Assembly (NCBI GenBank): GCA_002841155.1 | Contig: PHEH01000002.1 | Coordinates: forward strand, 1-64,000 | Length of the DNA stretch: 64,000 bases | Direction: 5' to 3' | DNA from: Alphaproteobacteria bacterium HGW-Alphaproteobacteria-18 | GTDB lineage: Bacteria; Pseudomonadota; Alphaproteobacteria; Caulobacterales; Hyphomonadaceae | Shown here: positions 51,034 to 59,507 of the stretch, in pieces | Layout of the letters: the number at the start of each line of letters is the position of its first letter | Numbering within the stretch: position 1 is the first letter of the stretch | Program-made: the position numbers and the translations under genes | The notes under the pieces: model-generated | Databases searched by the model: none | What the model was told of the DNA's origin: nothing | What the model saw: only the letters and a program-made list of their open reading frames with translations

Positions 51034-51215
51034 GCCCCCTCCGTCAGTCCGCTGCGCGGCCTGCCACCTCCCCCGCTTCGCAAGGGAGGATTGAGGCACT
51101 GCGCCCGGGAAGGCGAGGTGATCATCCTCCCCCGTTTACGGGGGCTTCGAGGGGGCAGAAATCGCACTGCGATTTCCCCGAGAAGGACGCGAAGCGGACG
51201 GAGGGGGGAAGCCCC
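51034..51215. repeat. Composite dispersed palindromic repeat (diverged copy)
   Basis: It begins GCCCCCTCCGTCAG, contains the same GAAGGCGAGGTGATCATCCT core as the copy at 47301-47444, and ends GACGGAGGGGGGAAGCC. The right half carries extra internal hairpins (CCCCCGTTTACGGGGG and AAATCGCACTGCGATTT). It separates the candidate structured RNA from rnpB. Confidence 0.78.
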
Positions 51216-51286
51216 ACACGTAGCCGCCCGCCCCCTCCCTCACCCCCCATTTGCGCTCCGCCCCCACATCCCCTATATCCCCCGCC

Positions 51287-51664
51287 AGACCAGATGGCCG
51301 GGCAGCCGCTGGTATGGGGGTAACCCCATACTGGAGGAAAGTCCGGGCTCCAGGTGGACAGGGCGACGGCTAACGGCCGCCCGGCGTGAGCCGAGGGAAA
51401 GTGCCACAGAAAGGAAACCGCCCGAAGGCTTCGGCCAGAGGGTAAGGGTGAAAGGGTGGGGTAAGAGCCCACCGCAGCGCTGGCAACAGGGCTGGCATGG
51501 TAAACCCCGCCCGGAGCAAGACCAAGTAGGGGGCACATATGGGCTGTCCGCCGCCCGTGCCCCGGGTGCGTCGCGCCGAGGCGTTCAGCAATGAACGCCC
51601 CAGAGGAATGGCTGCCAGACCCCGCAAGGGGCGAACAGAACCCGGCTTATTGGCCATCTGGTCT
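51287..51664 (+). ncRNA. rnpB: RNase P RNA (bacterial class A)
   Basis: The catalytic RNA of RNase P, which matures tRNA 5' ends. A 13-base closing helix P1 pairs AGACCAGATGGCC (51287-51299) with GGCCATCTGGTCT (51652-51664). P3 is an 8-base hairpin with a GTAA loop (51312-51331). Conserved region I GAGGAAAGTCC is at 51334-51344, the core continues with GAAAGTGCCACAGAAA, and the 3' part has GGCGAACAGAACCCGGC. The length of about 378 bases is normal. The protein subunit gene is elsewhere. Confidence 0.97.
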
Positions 51665-51776
51665 AATTATCCCTCCGCCCCGGCGCGCATGGCGCGCGTT
51701 GACGGATATATCCTCCGGTGTGATGTAGAAAACTCCGGGGCGCGCCGATTCCGGCGCCGGATGGAGAAGTCTTCCA

Positions 51777-52394
51777 ATGCCAAGGCCAGCGGGCGCCCGC
51801 AATCACGACTTTGACGCCAAACGCGCTGCCCTGCTCGACGCGCTGACCGATTTTGCCCTCTCCGCAGACCTGCGCCGCCCCTCGCTGCGCCAGTTCGCCC
51901 AGGCGATGAATGCGTCCGAGCCGACCCTGCGCCATTATTTCGGAGACCGCCGCGGCCTGATCCTAGAAATCCTGGAAAACATCGGCCGCAAGGGCGCGCC
52001 CCTCTGGGCCGTCGTCGCCCTGCCCTCGGCGACCCCCGCCACCGCCTTTGAGGAATATTTCCGCATCTCCGAAGCCGGCATGCGCCTTGGCGGCTTCATC
52101 CGTGCCCACGCCTTCGGCCTGATCGAAGGCCTCGCCGACGAAACCCTCGGCAAAGCCTATCTTGAGAAGGTTCTGGAGCCCGCCCTCAGCGCGGTCTCAG
52201 ACAAACTCCGCGCCACCCCCGGCGCCCCCCAGGACGAAACAGCGCTGCGCGCCGCCGCGCTGGCCGCGCTCTCTCCCCTCCTCGTCATGAGCCTGCATCA
52301 GGAATTACTGGGCGGCGCCACCTCCGCCCCCATAGACTCCAGCAAAGTCATCAGCACACTGCAAGACTGGCTGGGTAAAGCGCTGACGCCCTGA
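51777..52394 (+). CDS. TetR/AcrR family transcriptional regulator
   Basis: A 205-residue regulator. The N-terminal helix-turn-helix spans about residues 15-60 (FAQAMNASEPTLRHYFGDRR), and an all-helical ligand domain follows. The next gene (threonine aldolase) is convergent and separated by a palindromic repeat, so its target is unclear; autoregulation is likely. It starts 112 bases after rnpB. Confidence 0.88.
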   Translation: MPRPAGARNHDFDAKRAALLDALTDFALSADLRRPSLRQFAQAMNASEPTLRHYFGDRRGLILEILENIGRKGAPLWAVVALPSATPATAFEEYFRISEAGMRLGGFIRAHAFGLIEGLADETLGKAYLEKVLEPALSAVSDKLRATPGAPQDETALRAAALAALSPLLVMSLHQELLGGATSAPIDSSKVISTLQDWLGKALTP

Positions 52395-52424
52395 CACTGC
52401 CCTCACCGCACGCATACCCCCGCC

Positions 52425-52448
52425 CCCTCCCCCAGACATGGGGGAGGG
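52425..52448. repeat. REP-like GC-rich palindrome, possible bidirectional terminator
   Basis: CCCTCCCCC (52425-52433) and GGGGGAGGG (52440-52448) pair perfectly around a 6-base loop, within a wider imperfect dyad (CCCCCGCC upstream, GGTGGGGGCG downstream). It lies between the convergent tetR-type gene and the threonine aldolase gene, and resembles the intergenic palindromes common in alphaproteobacteria. It lacks a T tract. Confidence 0.7.
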
Positions 52449-52482
52449 CTAGGGTGGGGGCGCTCTCCGCGAGACGCCCGGC

Positions 52483-53511
52483 CTACTTCCGCATAGGCCG
52501 CCGCAATGTCTCGCGTACAGCATCGATCTCCGCCTCGGTCGTCGCCCAGGAGCACACAAACCGGCTCGATCCGCCCGGCCATTCGGCATAGAAAGCCACA
52601 TCGTCTTCCTGCAACTTGTCCACATCATACGGGTCAAGCAGCGCGAAAACCTCATTGCCCTGAACATCCCAGGCCAAGTCGATATGGGCCTCGCGGAACA
52701 CGGCGGCGAGTTTCTGCGCCATCGCATTGGCATGGCGCGAGAGGTGGAGCCACAATCCTGCCTCCAGCATCGCCTCGGCCTGCGCGGCCAGATAGCGCAT
52801 CTTGGCTGGCATATGGCCTGCCCGCTTAGCCCGCGCGCGCAGTTCCTTGCCCTTGGCCTTGGCCGCGCCGAACAGGATCACGATATCGCATCCGATTGCG
52901 CCGGTTTTCGTCAGCCCGAAGCTCAGTACATTCACCCCCGCCTTCCAGCTCATCTGCGCAGGCGTCGCGCCGGTATGGGCCAGCGCATTGCCAAACCGCG
53001 CCCCGTCCATATGCACGGTGAGCCCGCCCCTGGCCGAAAAGCGCGCGACCTCGCCCGGCGTATAGGCTGTTCCGCATTCTGTCAGATTGGTGAGCGACAC
53101 CACCGCAGGCGGGGTGGCATGCACGAAGCTCGGATCATACTCGTTCAGATACTCCGCATACACGGCATGGTCGATCTTCCCGCCCTCGCCCGGAAGAAGG
53201 TGCAGCCGCCCGCCGCCAGTGAAGAACTCCACCGCCCCGCGCTCATCCATCTGGATATGTGCTTCCTGGTGGCAGATCACCGAATGGATCGGTGGACAGA
53301 AACAAGAAAGCGCCAGCGCATTGGCCGCCGTGCCCGAAGGCGTAATCCAGAAATCGAAATCCTCGGTCTCAAACGTCCGCGCCAGCTTTGCCCGCACCCG
53401 CTCGGTTACCTTGTCGGCGCCATAGCTCGCTTGCGCCCCGCTATTGGCGCGTAGCATCGCCTCCAGCACGGAAGGATGCGCCGGGGCGGCCGTGTCGGAT
53501 GAAAAGTTCAT
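52483..53511 (-). CDS. Low-specificity threonine aldolase-like PLP enzyme
   Basis: A 342-residue fold-type I PLP enzyme. MNFSSDTAAPAHPSVLEAML is the standard N-terminus, VHMDGARFGNALAHTGATPA carries the catalytic Asp/Arg region, and FGLTKTGAIGCDIVILF holds the PLP Lys (about residue 202). It would cleave L-threonine or allo-threonine to glycine and acetaldehyde, or act on related beta-hydroxy amino acids. It ends 35 bases after the convergent repeat, with the SDR and antiporter genes upstream in the same direction. Confidence 0.92.
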   Translation of the reverse strand: MNFSSDTAAPAHPSVLEAMLRANSGAQASYGADKVTERVRAKLARTFETEDFDFWITPSGTAANALALSCFCPPIHSVICHQEAHIQMDERGAVEFFTGGGRLHLLPGEGGKIDHAVYAEYLNEYDPSFVHATPPAVVSLTNLTECGTAYTPGEVARFSARGGLTVHMDGARFGNALAHTGATPAQMSWKAGVNVLSFGLTKTGAIGCDIVILFGAAKAKGKELRARAKRAGHMPAKMRYLAAQAEAMLEAGLWLHLSRHANAMAQKLAAVFREAHIDLAWDVQGNEVFALLDPYDVDKLQEDDVAFYAEWPGGSSRFVCSWATTEAEIDAVRETLRRPMRK

Positions 53512-53521
53512 GCGGTGTCCC

Positions 53522-54274
53522 TCAGATCTGGGTATCGGGCGTCTGCCACATCAGATGCTGCCCGCCATCGCAGGCAATCATCTGCCCGGTCACGCTGGAA
53601 GCCGAGATCAGATAGCGCAGCGCCCTGACGATCTCATCGGGAGAGCTGCCCTCCCCGGTCAGCGTCGCGGCCTGCTCGGCGGCAAATTGTTCCGGGCTCT
53701 GATGCACGCTCTGCAGCGTTGGCCCCGGCGCAATGGCATTGACGCGCACTTGCGGCGCCAGCCCCTGCGCCAGCATCCGCGTCGCCTGCCACAGCGCCGC
53801 CTTGGAGAGGGTGTAGGTAAAGAACAGCGGATTGAGCTTGAGCACCTTCTGGTCGATCAGATTGACCACCAGGCCGCGCTCCCCCTCCGGAAGGTTTGTG
53901 GCAAGTCGCTGGGCCAGATGCACCGGCGCGCGAAGGTTGGGCTCGAAATGATGGTCCCAGTCTTCGCGGGTGTGCGCCTCGGCGCTGTCTTCGGCAAAGG
54001 TGGAGGCGGAATTGACCAGAAGCGTGACGGAGGTGTCCAGAACTGTCCTGGTTTGTCCCAGAAGTGTCGCCCTTTGCGCCTCGTCAGACAGGTCACAGCT
54101 GATGATCTGCGCCCGTCCGCCCCGCCCGCGAATGGTCGCGGCCGTCGCCTCTGCCCCCTCCGCCGAGCCCCGGTAATGCACCGCCACGGCCCAGCCATCG
54201 GCGCCGAGGGCCTCTGCCATGGCCCGGCCGAGGCGCCCGCCCGCCCCGGTCACCAGCGCGCCTTTGGGTGTCAT
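53522..54274 (-). CDS. SDR family oxidoreductase, FolM/pteridine reductase-like
   Basis: A 250-residue short-chain dehydrogenase. It has TGAGGRLGRAMAEALGADGW (nucleotide binding), NSASTFAEDS, and the catalytic YTLSK followed by AALWQATRMLA. NSASxF with a following WDxHFxxNLRAP fits dihydromonapterin/pteridine reductases. The ATG at 54274 overlaps the antiporter stop (ATGA). Substrate assignment is moderate. Confidence 0.83.
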   Translation of the reverse strand: MTPKGALVTGAGGRLGRAMAEALGADGWAVAVHYRGSAEGAEATAATIRGRGGRAQIISCDLSDEAQRATLLGQTRTVLDTSVTLLVNSASTFAEDSAEAHTREDWDHHFEPNLRAPVHLAQRLATNLPEGERGLVVNLIDQKVLKLNPLFFTYTLSKAALWQATRMLAQGLAPQVRVNAIAPGPTLQSVHQSPEQFAAEQAATLTGEGSSPDEIVRALRYLISASSVTGQMIACDGGQHLMWQTPDTQI

Positions 54275-55260
54275 CCCGTCACCATCTGGGCCAGCGCCAT
54301 CAGGTTCGTGCCGACCACCAGCCCGTATATGTAAACCGCATAAATCAGCAGCAGCAGCAACGCCAGAAGCCGCCCCATGCGCACCCTGAGCATGACCAGA
54401 ACCGCAAAAACCAGCGCCGTCGCCGCCATGACCCAATGGTCATAGCGCAGGAACATCGGCGCGACCTGGAATGGCCCGAACAGGGCCACAACCCCGCCAG
54501 CGCCCAGCAGGTTGAACACATTCGAGCCAAGAATATTGCCTGCCACCACATCGCCGCGCTGCCGGAAAGCAGCGGCCAGCCCTGCGCCAATCTCAGGCAG
54601 GGAAGTCCCTAAAGCCAGGATCGTCAGGCCAATCCACTCCTCAGGTACACGCAGATGACGCGCAACGCCCTCACCACCCGAGATAATCATGCCAGAAGCG
54701 TAGAGCAGACCCGCAATGCCAAGGGGTACATAGAGGATCGCCCGCCAGACCGGCGGATTCAGCGTCACGGCATCCGAATGATACGATCCCCGCCCGGCAA
54801 TCTCATCATGGCGCGCTGCAAAGATCGAATAGCCGGTATAGCCCACCAGAACCAACAGGAAGCAGATACCAATCAGCGGGTCGAGCGGCATGATCGCCGT
54901 CATCCCAATCCAGATCGCTGTCGCCAGCAACAGCAAAAACAAGGCCCGGCCCTGCCCCGCCCCACCGGTACGGTAAGGAAAGAGCAGCGCCGGAATGGCC
55001 GCAACCATCAGGATGTTTGCGATATTGGAGCCGACTATGTTGCCAATGGCGAGGCCGGGATTGCCGTTCAGGGCTGCGCTGGCGGAGATGAACATCTCCG
55101 GCGCCGATGTGCCAAACCCGACAATGAAAATACCCGCGACAAGCGGCGAAATGCCCATCGCCCGGCCTAAACCAAGCGTGCCCCGCACAAGCAGGTCACC
55201 CGCCAGCGCCATGAGCAGCAGGCCGCCGAAAAGGGAAATGAGCAGGATGGGTTCGGGCAC
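54271..55260 (-). CDS. CaCA family cation antiporter (calcium/sodium)
   Basis: A 329-residue protein with ten helices and two alpha repeats: GFGTSAPEMFISASAALNGN / GNIVGSNIANILMVAA and ALGTSLPEIGAGLAAAF / GNILGSNVFNLLGA. These repeats define YrbG-type Na+/Ca2+ exchangers. It is translationally coupled to the SDR gene downstream. A 28-residue membrane microprotein gene lies just upstream. Confidence 0.93.
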   Translation of the reverse strand: MPEPILLISLFGGLLLMALAGDLLVRGTLGLGRAMGISPLVAGIFIVGFGTSAPEMFISASAALNGNPGLAIGNIVGSNIANILMVAAIPALLFPYRTGGAGQGRALFLLLLATAIWIGMTAIMPLDPLIGICFLLVLVGYTGYSIFAARHDEIAGRGSYHSDAVTLNPPVWRAILYVPLGIAGLLYASGMIISGGEGVARHLRVPEEWIGLTILALGTSLPEIGAGLAAAFRQRGDVVAGNILGSNVFNLLGAGGVVALFGPFQVAPMFLRYDHWVMAATALVFAVLVMLRVRMGRLLALLLLLIYAVYIYGLVVGTNLMALAQMVTG

Positions 55261-55278
55261 CGCCTGCTCCCTTGAAGG

Positions 55279-55365
55279 TTAGTCCAGACGCTTGAACTCT
55301 ATGAGATTCAGGATGCCGAACACAACAACAATAGCGGCGATCGCGATCAGGGAAGGATGGATCAT
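55279..55365 (-). CDS. 28-residue single-helix membrane microprotein
   Basis: The frame begins MIHPSLIAIAAIVVVFGILN and ends LIEFKRLD, with TAA at 55281-55279. A continuous hydrophobic helix of about 20 residues is followed by a charged tail. A weak GAGG lies about 9 bases before the ATG. It ends 18 bases before the antiporter ATG in the same direction, so it could be a small partner of the transporter. No family is recognised. It is below the size cutoff of most gene callers, so a chance frame is possible. Confidence 0.5.
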   Translation of the reverse strand: MIHPSLIAIAAIVVVFGILNLIEFKRLD

Positions 55366-55519
55366 GTCTCTGCCTCAGCCCGTCAGAAGGTCAATTTGCG
55401 CTGTCTTTAGCGCGCGTTGTCGCACTTGGCGAGCCAATTCGGCATCTTTTACGTAATGTTTGACACCCTCATGACGCAGCGTCAGCCGCCCAGAACGGCG
55501 CAAACATTGGGGAATTCGC

Positions 55520-56971
55520 CTATTTGCGGATCTCGACCGATACAAACTGATCGAACCACCCGCCGCTTTCACCACGACGCTTCACACGAATAAGGATCGG
55601 CTGGCCGGGAGTCTGCATCGCTGTCTCGAGGCGCTTGAGAACGTCGGGCACGGCGCCCACCGGCTGGAAATTGATCTCGACGATCACATCACCCCGTCTC
55701 AACTTGTTGTAAGCCCGGCCGCGGGTGCTGACCCCGGTCACGGCAACGCCGCTCATGTCACGCGGCACGCCAAATCGCCGGCGGATGTCATCATCCAGCG
55801 CCACCAGATCGGCGCCAAGATCATTGGACATGCCGATTGCCTCGGAAGGCGCGGCGGCAGCCGGTGTATCCTCATCGGGCAATTCACCCAGAGTGACCGC
55901 TATGTCGCGCTGGCGGCCATCCCGAACAATGCTGAATGTGACGGCCTTGCCGATCGGTTTTTCCGAAAGCTGACGGGTCATATCCCGCACGCCCGCCACC
56001 GCACGCCCGTCAATTGAGAGGATCAGGTCGCCGACCTCGAGCTTCGCCTTGGCGGCGGGGCTATTCTCCGTGATGCGGGTGACGATTGTGCCGCTCTTTC
56101 CGTTGGCCCGGTAGGCCTTGATAAGGGACTCGTCTGCATCCTGCACATTCACGCCGAGCCAGGGGCGATGCACCCGGCCTTCCTTGATGAGCTGCGCAGA
56201 TATGCGCTTCACGGTATTGGAGGGCACCGAGAAACCAAGGCCAATCGAACCGCCGGACTGGGAAATGATCGCCGTGTTCACGCCGACCACCTGGCCGTTC
56301 AGGTTAAACAGCGGCCCGCCGGAATTACCCTGGTTGATGGCGGCATCAGTCTGGATGAAATTGTCCGACCGCCCCGTATTCAGGTCACGGCCTGTTGCAG
56401 AGATGATCCCCGCCGACACGGAACCGCCAAAGCCAAGCGGATTGCCAATGGCAATAACCCAATCGCCCACTTCTGCCTTGTCGCTGTCAGCCAGATCCAC
56501 GAAGGCCAGCGGCGTACGGGAGGTCACCTTCAGGACGGCAATATCCGTATCGCGGTCACGCCCGATGATCTTTGCGTCCATCGTCCGGCCATCGGAGAAG
56601 GTCACTTCAATCGTATCCGCTTTATCGATCACATGGTTGTTGGTGATGATATAGCCGTCGGCGCTGATGACGAAGCCGGAACCGAGCGATCCCTGACGCT
56701 GAAACCCATCCTCATTGCGGCCAAAATATTCGTTGAACCTTTCGGCCGGCGAACCTTCCGGGAAGGTCGGCAGGCGGCTGGCGACAACTTGCGATGTCGA
56801 GATGTTGACCACGGCGGGCATCAGGCGTTTTGACAGCGCGCTGAAGCTCTGCGGCGCGGTCTTGGCATCCACCGGAGCGCCCGGACGCGACAGGCTGCCA
56901 CCTGTCTGCGCGAAAGTGGCAGGGGCCATGAGGGCCATCAGGGCGATCACCGCAACGGCGGTCCGGTTCAT
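55520..56971 (-). CDS. degP: Do family serine endopeptidase (DegP/HtrA-like)
   Basis: A 483-residue periplasmic protease. The signal peptide is AVAVIALMALMAPATFAQ. The trypsin-like domain has His about 112 (ITNNHVID), Asp about 144 (DRDTDIAVLKV) and Ser about 219 (NQGNSGGPLFN). Two PDZ domains follow (LGVNVQDADE and RGRAYNKLRRGDVIVEINF). It degrades or refolds misfolded envelope proteins. With hflC, hflK and the DUF2065 gene it forms the conserved alphaproteobacterial order on one strand. Confidence 0.95.
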   Translation of the reverse strand: MNRTAVAVIALMALMAPATFAQTGGSLSRPGAPVDAKTAPQSFSALSKRLMPAVVNISTSQVVASRLPTFPEGSPAERFNEYFGRNEDGFQRQGSLGSGFVISADGYIITNNHVIDKADTIEVTFSDGRTMDAKIIGRDRDTDIAVLKVTSRTPLAFVDLADSDKAEVGDWVIAIGNPLGFGGSVSAGIISATGRDLNTGRSDNFIQTDAAINQGNSGGPLFNLNGQVVGVNTAIISQSGGSIGLGFSVPSNTVKRISAQLIKEGRVHRPWLGVNVQDADESLIKAYRANGKSGTIVTRITENSPAAKAKLEVGDLILSIDGRAVAGVRDMTRQLSEKPIGKAVTFSIVRDGRQRDIAVTLGELPDEDTPAAAAPSEAIGMSNDLGADLVALDDDIRRRFGVPRDMSGVAVTGVSTRGRAYNKLRRGDVIVEINFQPVGAVPDVLKRLETAMQTPGQPILIRVKRRGESGGWFDQFVSVEIRK

Positions 56972-57087
56972 TGTGGAGATGACTCCCTTCGCGGTCGTTT
57001 CTCAGGTGCCGATGGCCTTTGCCGCCCGCACACACGCAGTTTTCTTGTAGCACGACTATGGCGCTTTGGCGGTCAGTTGCAACAGGC

Positions 57088-57288
57088 TCAGGCTGTGCGA
57101 ACTGCAAGCATCAGAAGGCCGACCCCGACCGCAGCAACGACCAGCCCGCCAATCGCAAGATCGCGGGCCGGCAGCTGTGACAGAAGCTGGCCTATGCGGC
57201 GCATGTATTCCGGCGCGAGGGCGCAGAGCGCGCCCTCCACCAGAAGCCAGACGCCGAAACCAGCCAAGGCGAGCGTGATCGCGCTCAT
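57088..57288 (-). CDS. DUF2065 family membrane protein
   Basis: A 66-residue protein with two predicted helices (ITLALAGFGVWLLVEGALCA and ARDLAIGGLVVAAVGVGLLM) joined by APEYMRRIGQLLSQL, the DUF2065/YjeT pattern. Family members sit between hflC and degP or near purA-type genes. The function is unknown. It begins 19 bases after hflC and is likely co-transcribed with it. Confidence 0.88.
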   Translation of the reverse strand: MSAITLALAGFGVWLLVEGALCALAPEYMRRIGQLLSQLPARDLAIGGLVVAAVGVGLLMLAVRTA

Positions 57289-57306
57289 CGCGCGCCCATC
57301 ACCCGG

Positions 57307-58203
57307 TTAGCGCGGTCCGCCGGCAGCGCGCGCGCTGTCGAAGAACTGATCACACACACCGATCGATCCAGGGCTCAGAACAAGCTGTGTTCCTTGCTGA
57401 ATGGATTTCTCACACGCAACCAAGGCCCGCTGGAAGCGGAAAAACTCGGCATCTTTGTTGTAAGCTGTCGCGTAGATCTCGGTGGCGCGGGCATCGCCCT
57501 CACCGCGGACCCGCTCGGCAGCTTCGCGGGCCTGAGCTTCAAGAACAGTCTTCTCACGCTCGGCCTGGGCGCGGATCAGGCGAGCCCGCTCCTCCCCTTC
57601 AGAACGAATACGCTGGGCTTCCTGCAAACGCGCAGTCCGCATCCGGTTGTAAACGCCTTCGGCAACTTCCTGCGGCAAGTCCGCCTGACGAATACGTACA
57701 TCGATGATGTCGACACCGGCATTGGCCAGTTCCGCGTTTACATTGGCGCGGATTGCACCCATCAGCGCGGCGCGTTGTCCGGAGATGATCTCCGGCACAG
57801 GCACATCACCGAGAACCGCACGAATGGCAGCAACCGTGACTGTGTTGATCTGCGTCGCCGCCGCACGCTCTGTGCGGAAACTCTGGTAGTAACGCAGCGG
57901 GTCACTGATCCGCCAACGCACGAACGCATCTACTTGCAGACGGCGCTGGTCGGACGCGATTACCTGGATGCCCGGGATGTCGAGACCGAGGTTGCGTTTG
58001 TCGATGATTTCGACCTGCTGATAGACCGGGATCTTCATGTGCAGACCGGCCTGGTCCGTGCCAGGCGCATTGAGGATGCTCACCGGCCGGCCGACTTCAA
58101 GCACAATGGCCTGTTCGGACTGACGGACGATGAAAAACATGTTCGAAACAATGATCAGTCCAACGATGGACAGGATCAGGATGAGCCAACCGAAAGCGCG
58201 CAT
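57307..58203 (-). CDS. hflC: FtsH protease regulator HflC
   Basis: A 298-residue band-7/SPFH protein with one N-terminal helix (LILILSIVGLIIVSNMFFIV) and FIVRQSEQAIVLEVGRPV. A long helical segment rich in AQAEREKTVLEAQAREAAER follows. HflC and HflK form a cage around FtsH and limit degradation of membrane proteins. Its ATG overlaps the hflK stop (TGATG). The C-terminal Cys/Gly tail (VCDQFFDSARAAGGPR) is usual for alphaproteobacterial forms. Confidence 0.95.
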   Translation of the reverse strand: MRAFGWLILILSIVGLIIVSNMFFIVRQSEQAIVLEVGRPVSILNAPGTDQAGLHMKIPVYQQVEIIDKRNLGLDIPGIQVIASDQRRLQVDAFVRWRISDPLRYYQSFRTERAAATQINTVTVAAIRAVLGDVPVPEIISGQRAALMGAIRANVNAELANAGVDIIDVRIRQADLPQEVAEGVYNRMRTARLQEAQRIRSEGEERARLIRAQAEREKTVLEAQAREAAERVRGEGDARATEIYATAYNKDAEFFRFQRALVACEKSIQQGTQLVLSPGSIGVCDQFFDSARAAGGPR

Positions 58204-59354
58204 CAGCGATCTCCTCCACTATTCTGCTGGGGCCGTGTCCGCTCAATTGGCAGATAGGGTACAGCGCCAGAATTCTGATCGATAAGCAATTTGTCTGACC
58301 GCTCAAGCACGCGTTCCATGGTCTCGAGGTACATACGCTCACGCGTGACACGCGGCGCCTTGCGGTATTCCTCATAGATCTGGTCGAAGCGGGCCGCTTC
58401 ACCGTTTGCATCCGCAACGATCTGGTCGCGATAGGCTTCCGATTCCTGTTGCAGGCGCGAGGCCGTACCGCGAGCCTGCGGGACGACTTCGTTGGCAAAC
58501 TGCGTTGCCCTGTTGGTCAGGGTTTCGGCGTCCTGCTCAGCCACGTTGACGTCGTTGAATGCCTCAATGACCGGCAGGGGCGGGTCTGCCTTACCGATCT
58601 GAACCTGCAACACCTGAATACCGGCGCGATATTCATTGAGCAGGCCTTGCGTCTGTTCGGCAACCTGTTGCTGAACACGGTCGCGCTCGGTGGTGATGAT
58701 TTCCTGCAAGCGCGTCTTGCCGACGACCTCGCGCATCACCGACTCTGCGACCAGGGCCACGGTTGTGTCAGGATCGCGCACATTCAGCAGGTAGTTTTCT
58801 GGGTTTTGTGTATCGACCTTCCAGATGATCGAGAACTGGATATCCACGATGTTTTCGTCCTGGGTCAGCATCAGGCTCTCGTCCTGGGTGCGCCCGATGG
58901 CCGTTTCATTGCGGGTTTCCACCTGGATAAGGCGGGAGCTTTCTATCGGCGCTGGCAGGTGGAAGTGCAGGCCTGGGCCATAATTGGTCTGCCATTTCCC
59001 GAAGCGGAACACAGAAGCCTGCTGGGTCGGGTCAACGATAACAACACTGGTCGATAGCCAGGCCAGAAGGCCGACACCGACGATGACGAGGATGCCAAGC
59101 GGGCCGGCACCGCGACCAAAGCCGCCGCTGCCTCCCCCACCATTGCGGCCACCGCCACCACCGCCGCCACGGCGCTGACGAAAGCGCTCCTGCATGCGGC
59201 GCATCTGTTCTTCGAGGTCTGCTGGCTGGTCTTTTTCCTTACCGCCGTCCGGCTTGCCGGGACGGTTCCAGGGAGAGCCCCCCTCACCGCCGCCGTTACC
59301 CGAACCGCCTCCGCCCCAAGGGCCAGAGCCTTTTGTCTTATCGTCCCAGGGCAT
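58203..59354 (-). CDS. hflK: FtsH protease regulator HflK
   Basis: A 383-residue SPFH protein. The N-terminus is Gly-rich and low in hydrophobic residues (GPWGGGGSGNGGGEGG and RRGGGGGGGRNGGGGSGG). One transmembrane helix (LGILVIVGVGLLAWLSTSVV) follows, then WQTNYGPGLHFHLPAPIESS and the band-7 domain. Gly-rich leaders are typical of HflK. It is translationally coupled to hflC and divergent from mrp. Confidence 0.95.
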   Translation of the reverse strand: MPWDDKTKGSGPWGGGGSGNGGGEGGSPWNRPGKPDGGKEKDQPADLEEQMRRMQERFRQRRGGGGGGGRNGGGGSGGFGRGAGPLGILVIVGVGLLAWLSTSVVIVDPTQQASVFRFGKWQTNYGPGLHFHLPAPIESSRLIQVETRNETAIGRTQDESLMLTQDENIVDIQFSIIWKVDTQNPENYLLNVRDPDTTVALVAESVMREVVGKTRLQEIITTERDRVQQQVAEQTQGLLNEYRAGIQVLQVQIGKADPPLPVIEAFNDVNVAEQDAETLTNRATQFANEVVPQARGTASRLQQESEAYRDQIVADANGEAARFDQIYEEYRKAPRVTRERMYLETMERVLERSDKLLIDQNSGAVPYLPIERTRPQQNSGGDR

Positions 59355-59507
59355 TCACCCTCCTGCAATCTGCGTTTCCGCCTATATAGAGCGTATACCG
59401 GGCTGTGCACGCTAAATCGGCTTTGCGGCGCAGCAAAAATGCCGCATTCCGGCAATCTGAGCGACCTGTTTACGCCGTTTATGCCTGTTTTTGGCTGAGG
59501 AAGTCTA

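Noticed and set aside
50407-51099. A 230-codon open frame on the minus strand across the candidate structured RNA
   Set aside because: Arg/Ser/Pro-rich composition, no ribosome-binding site, no domain, and plus-strand stem-loops with A-rich loops are better explained by RNA structure.
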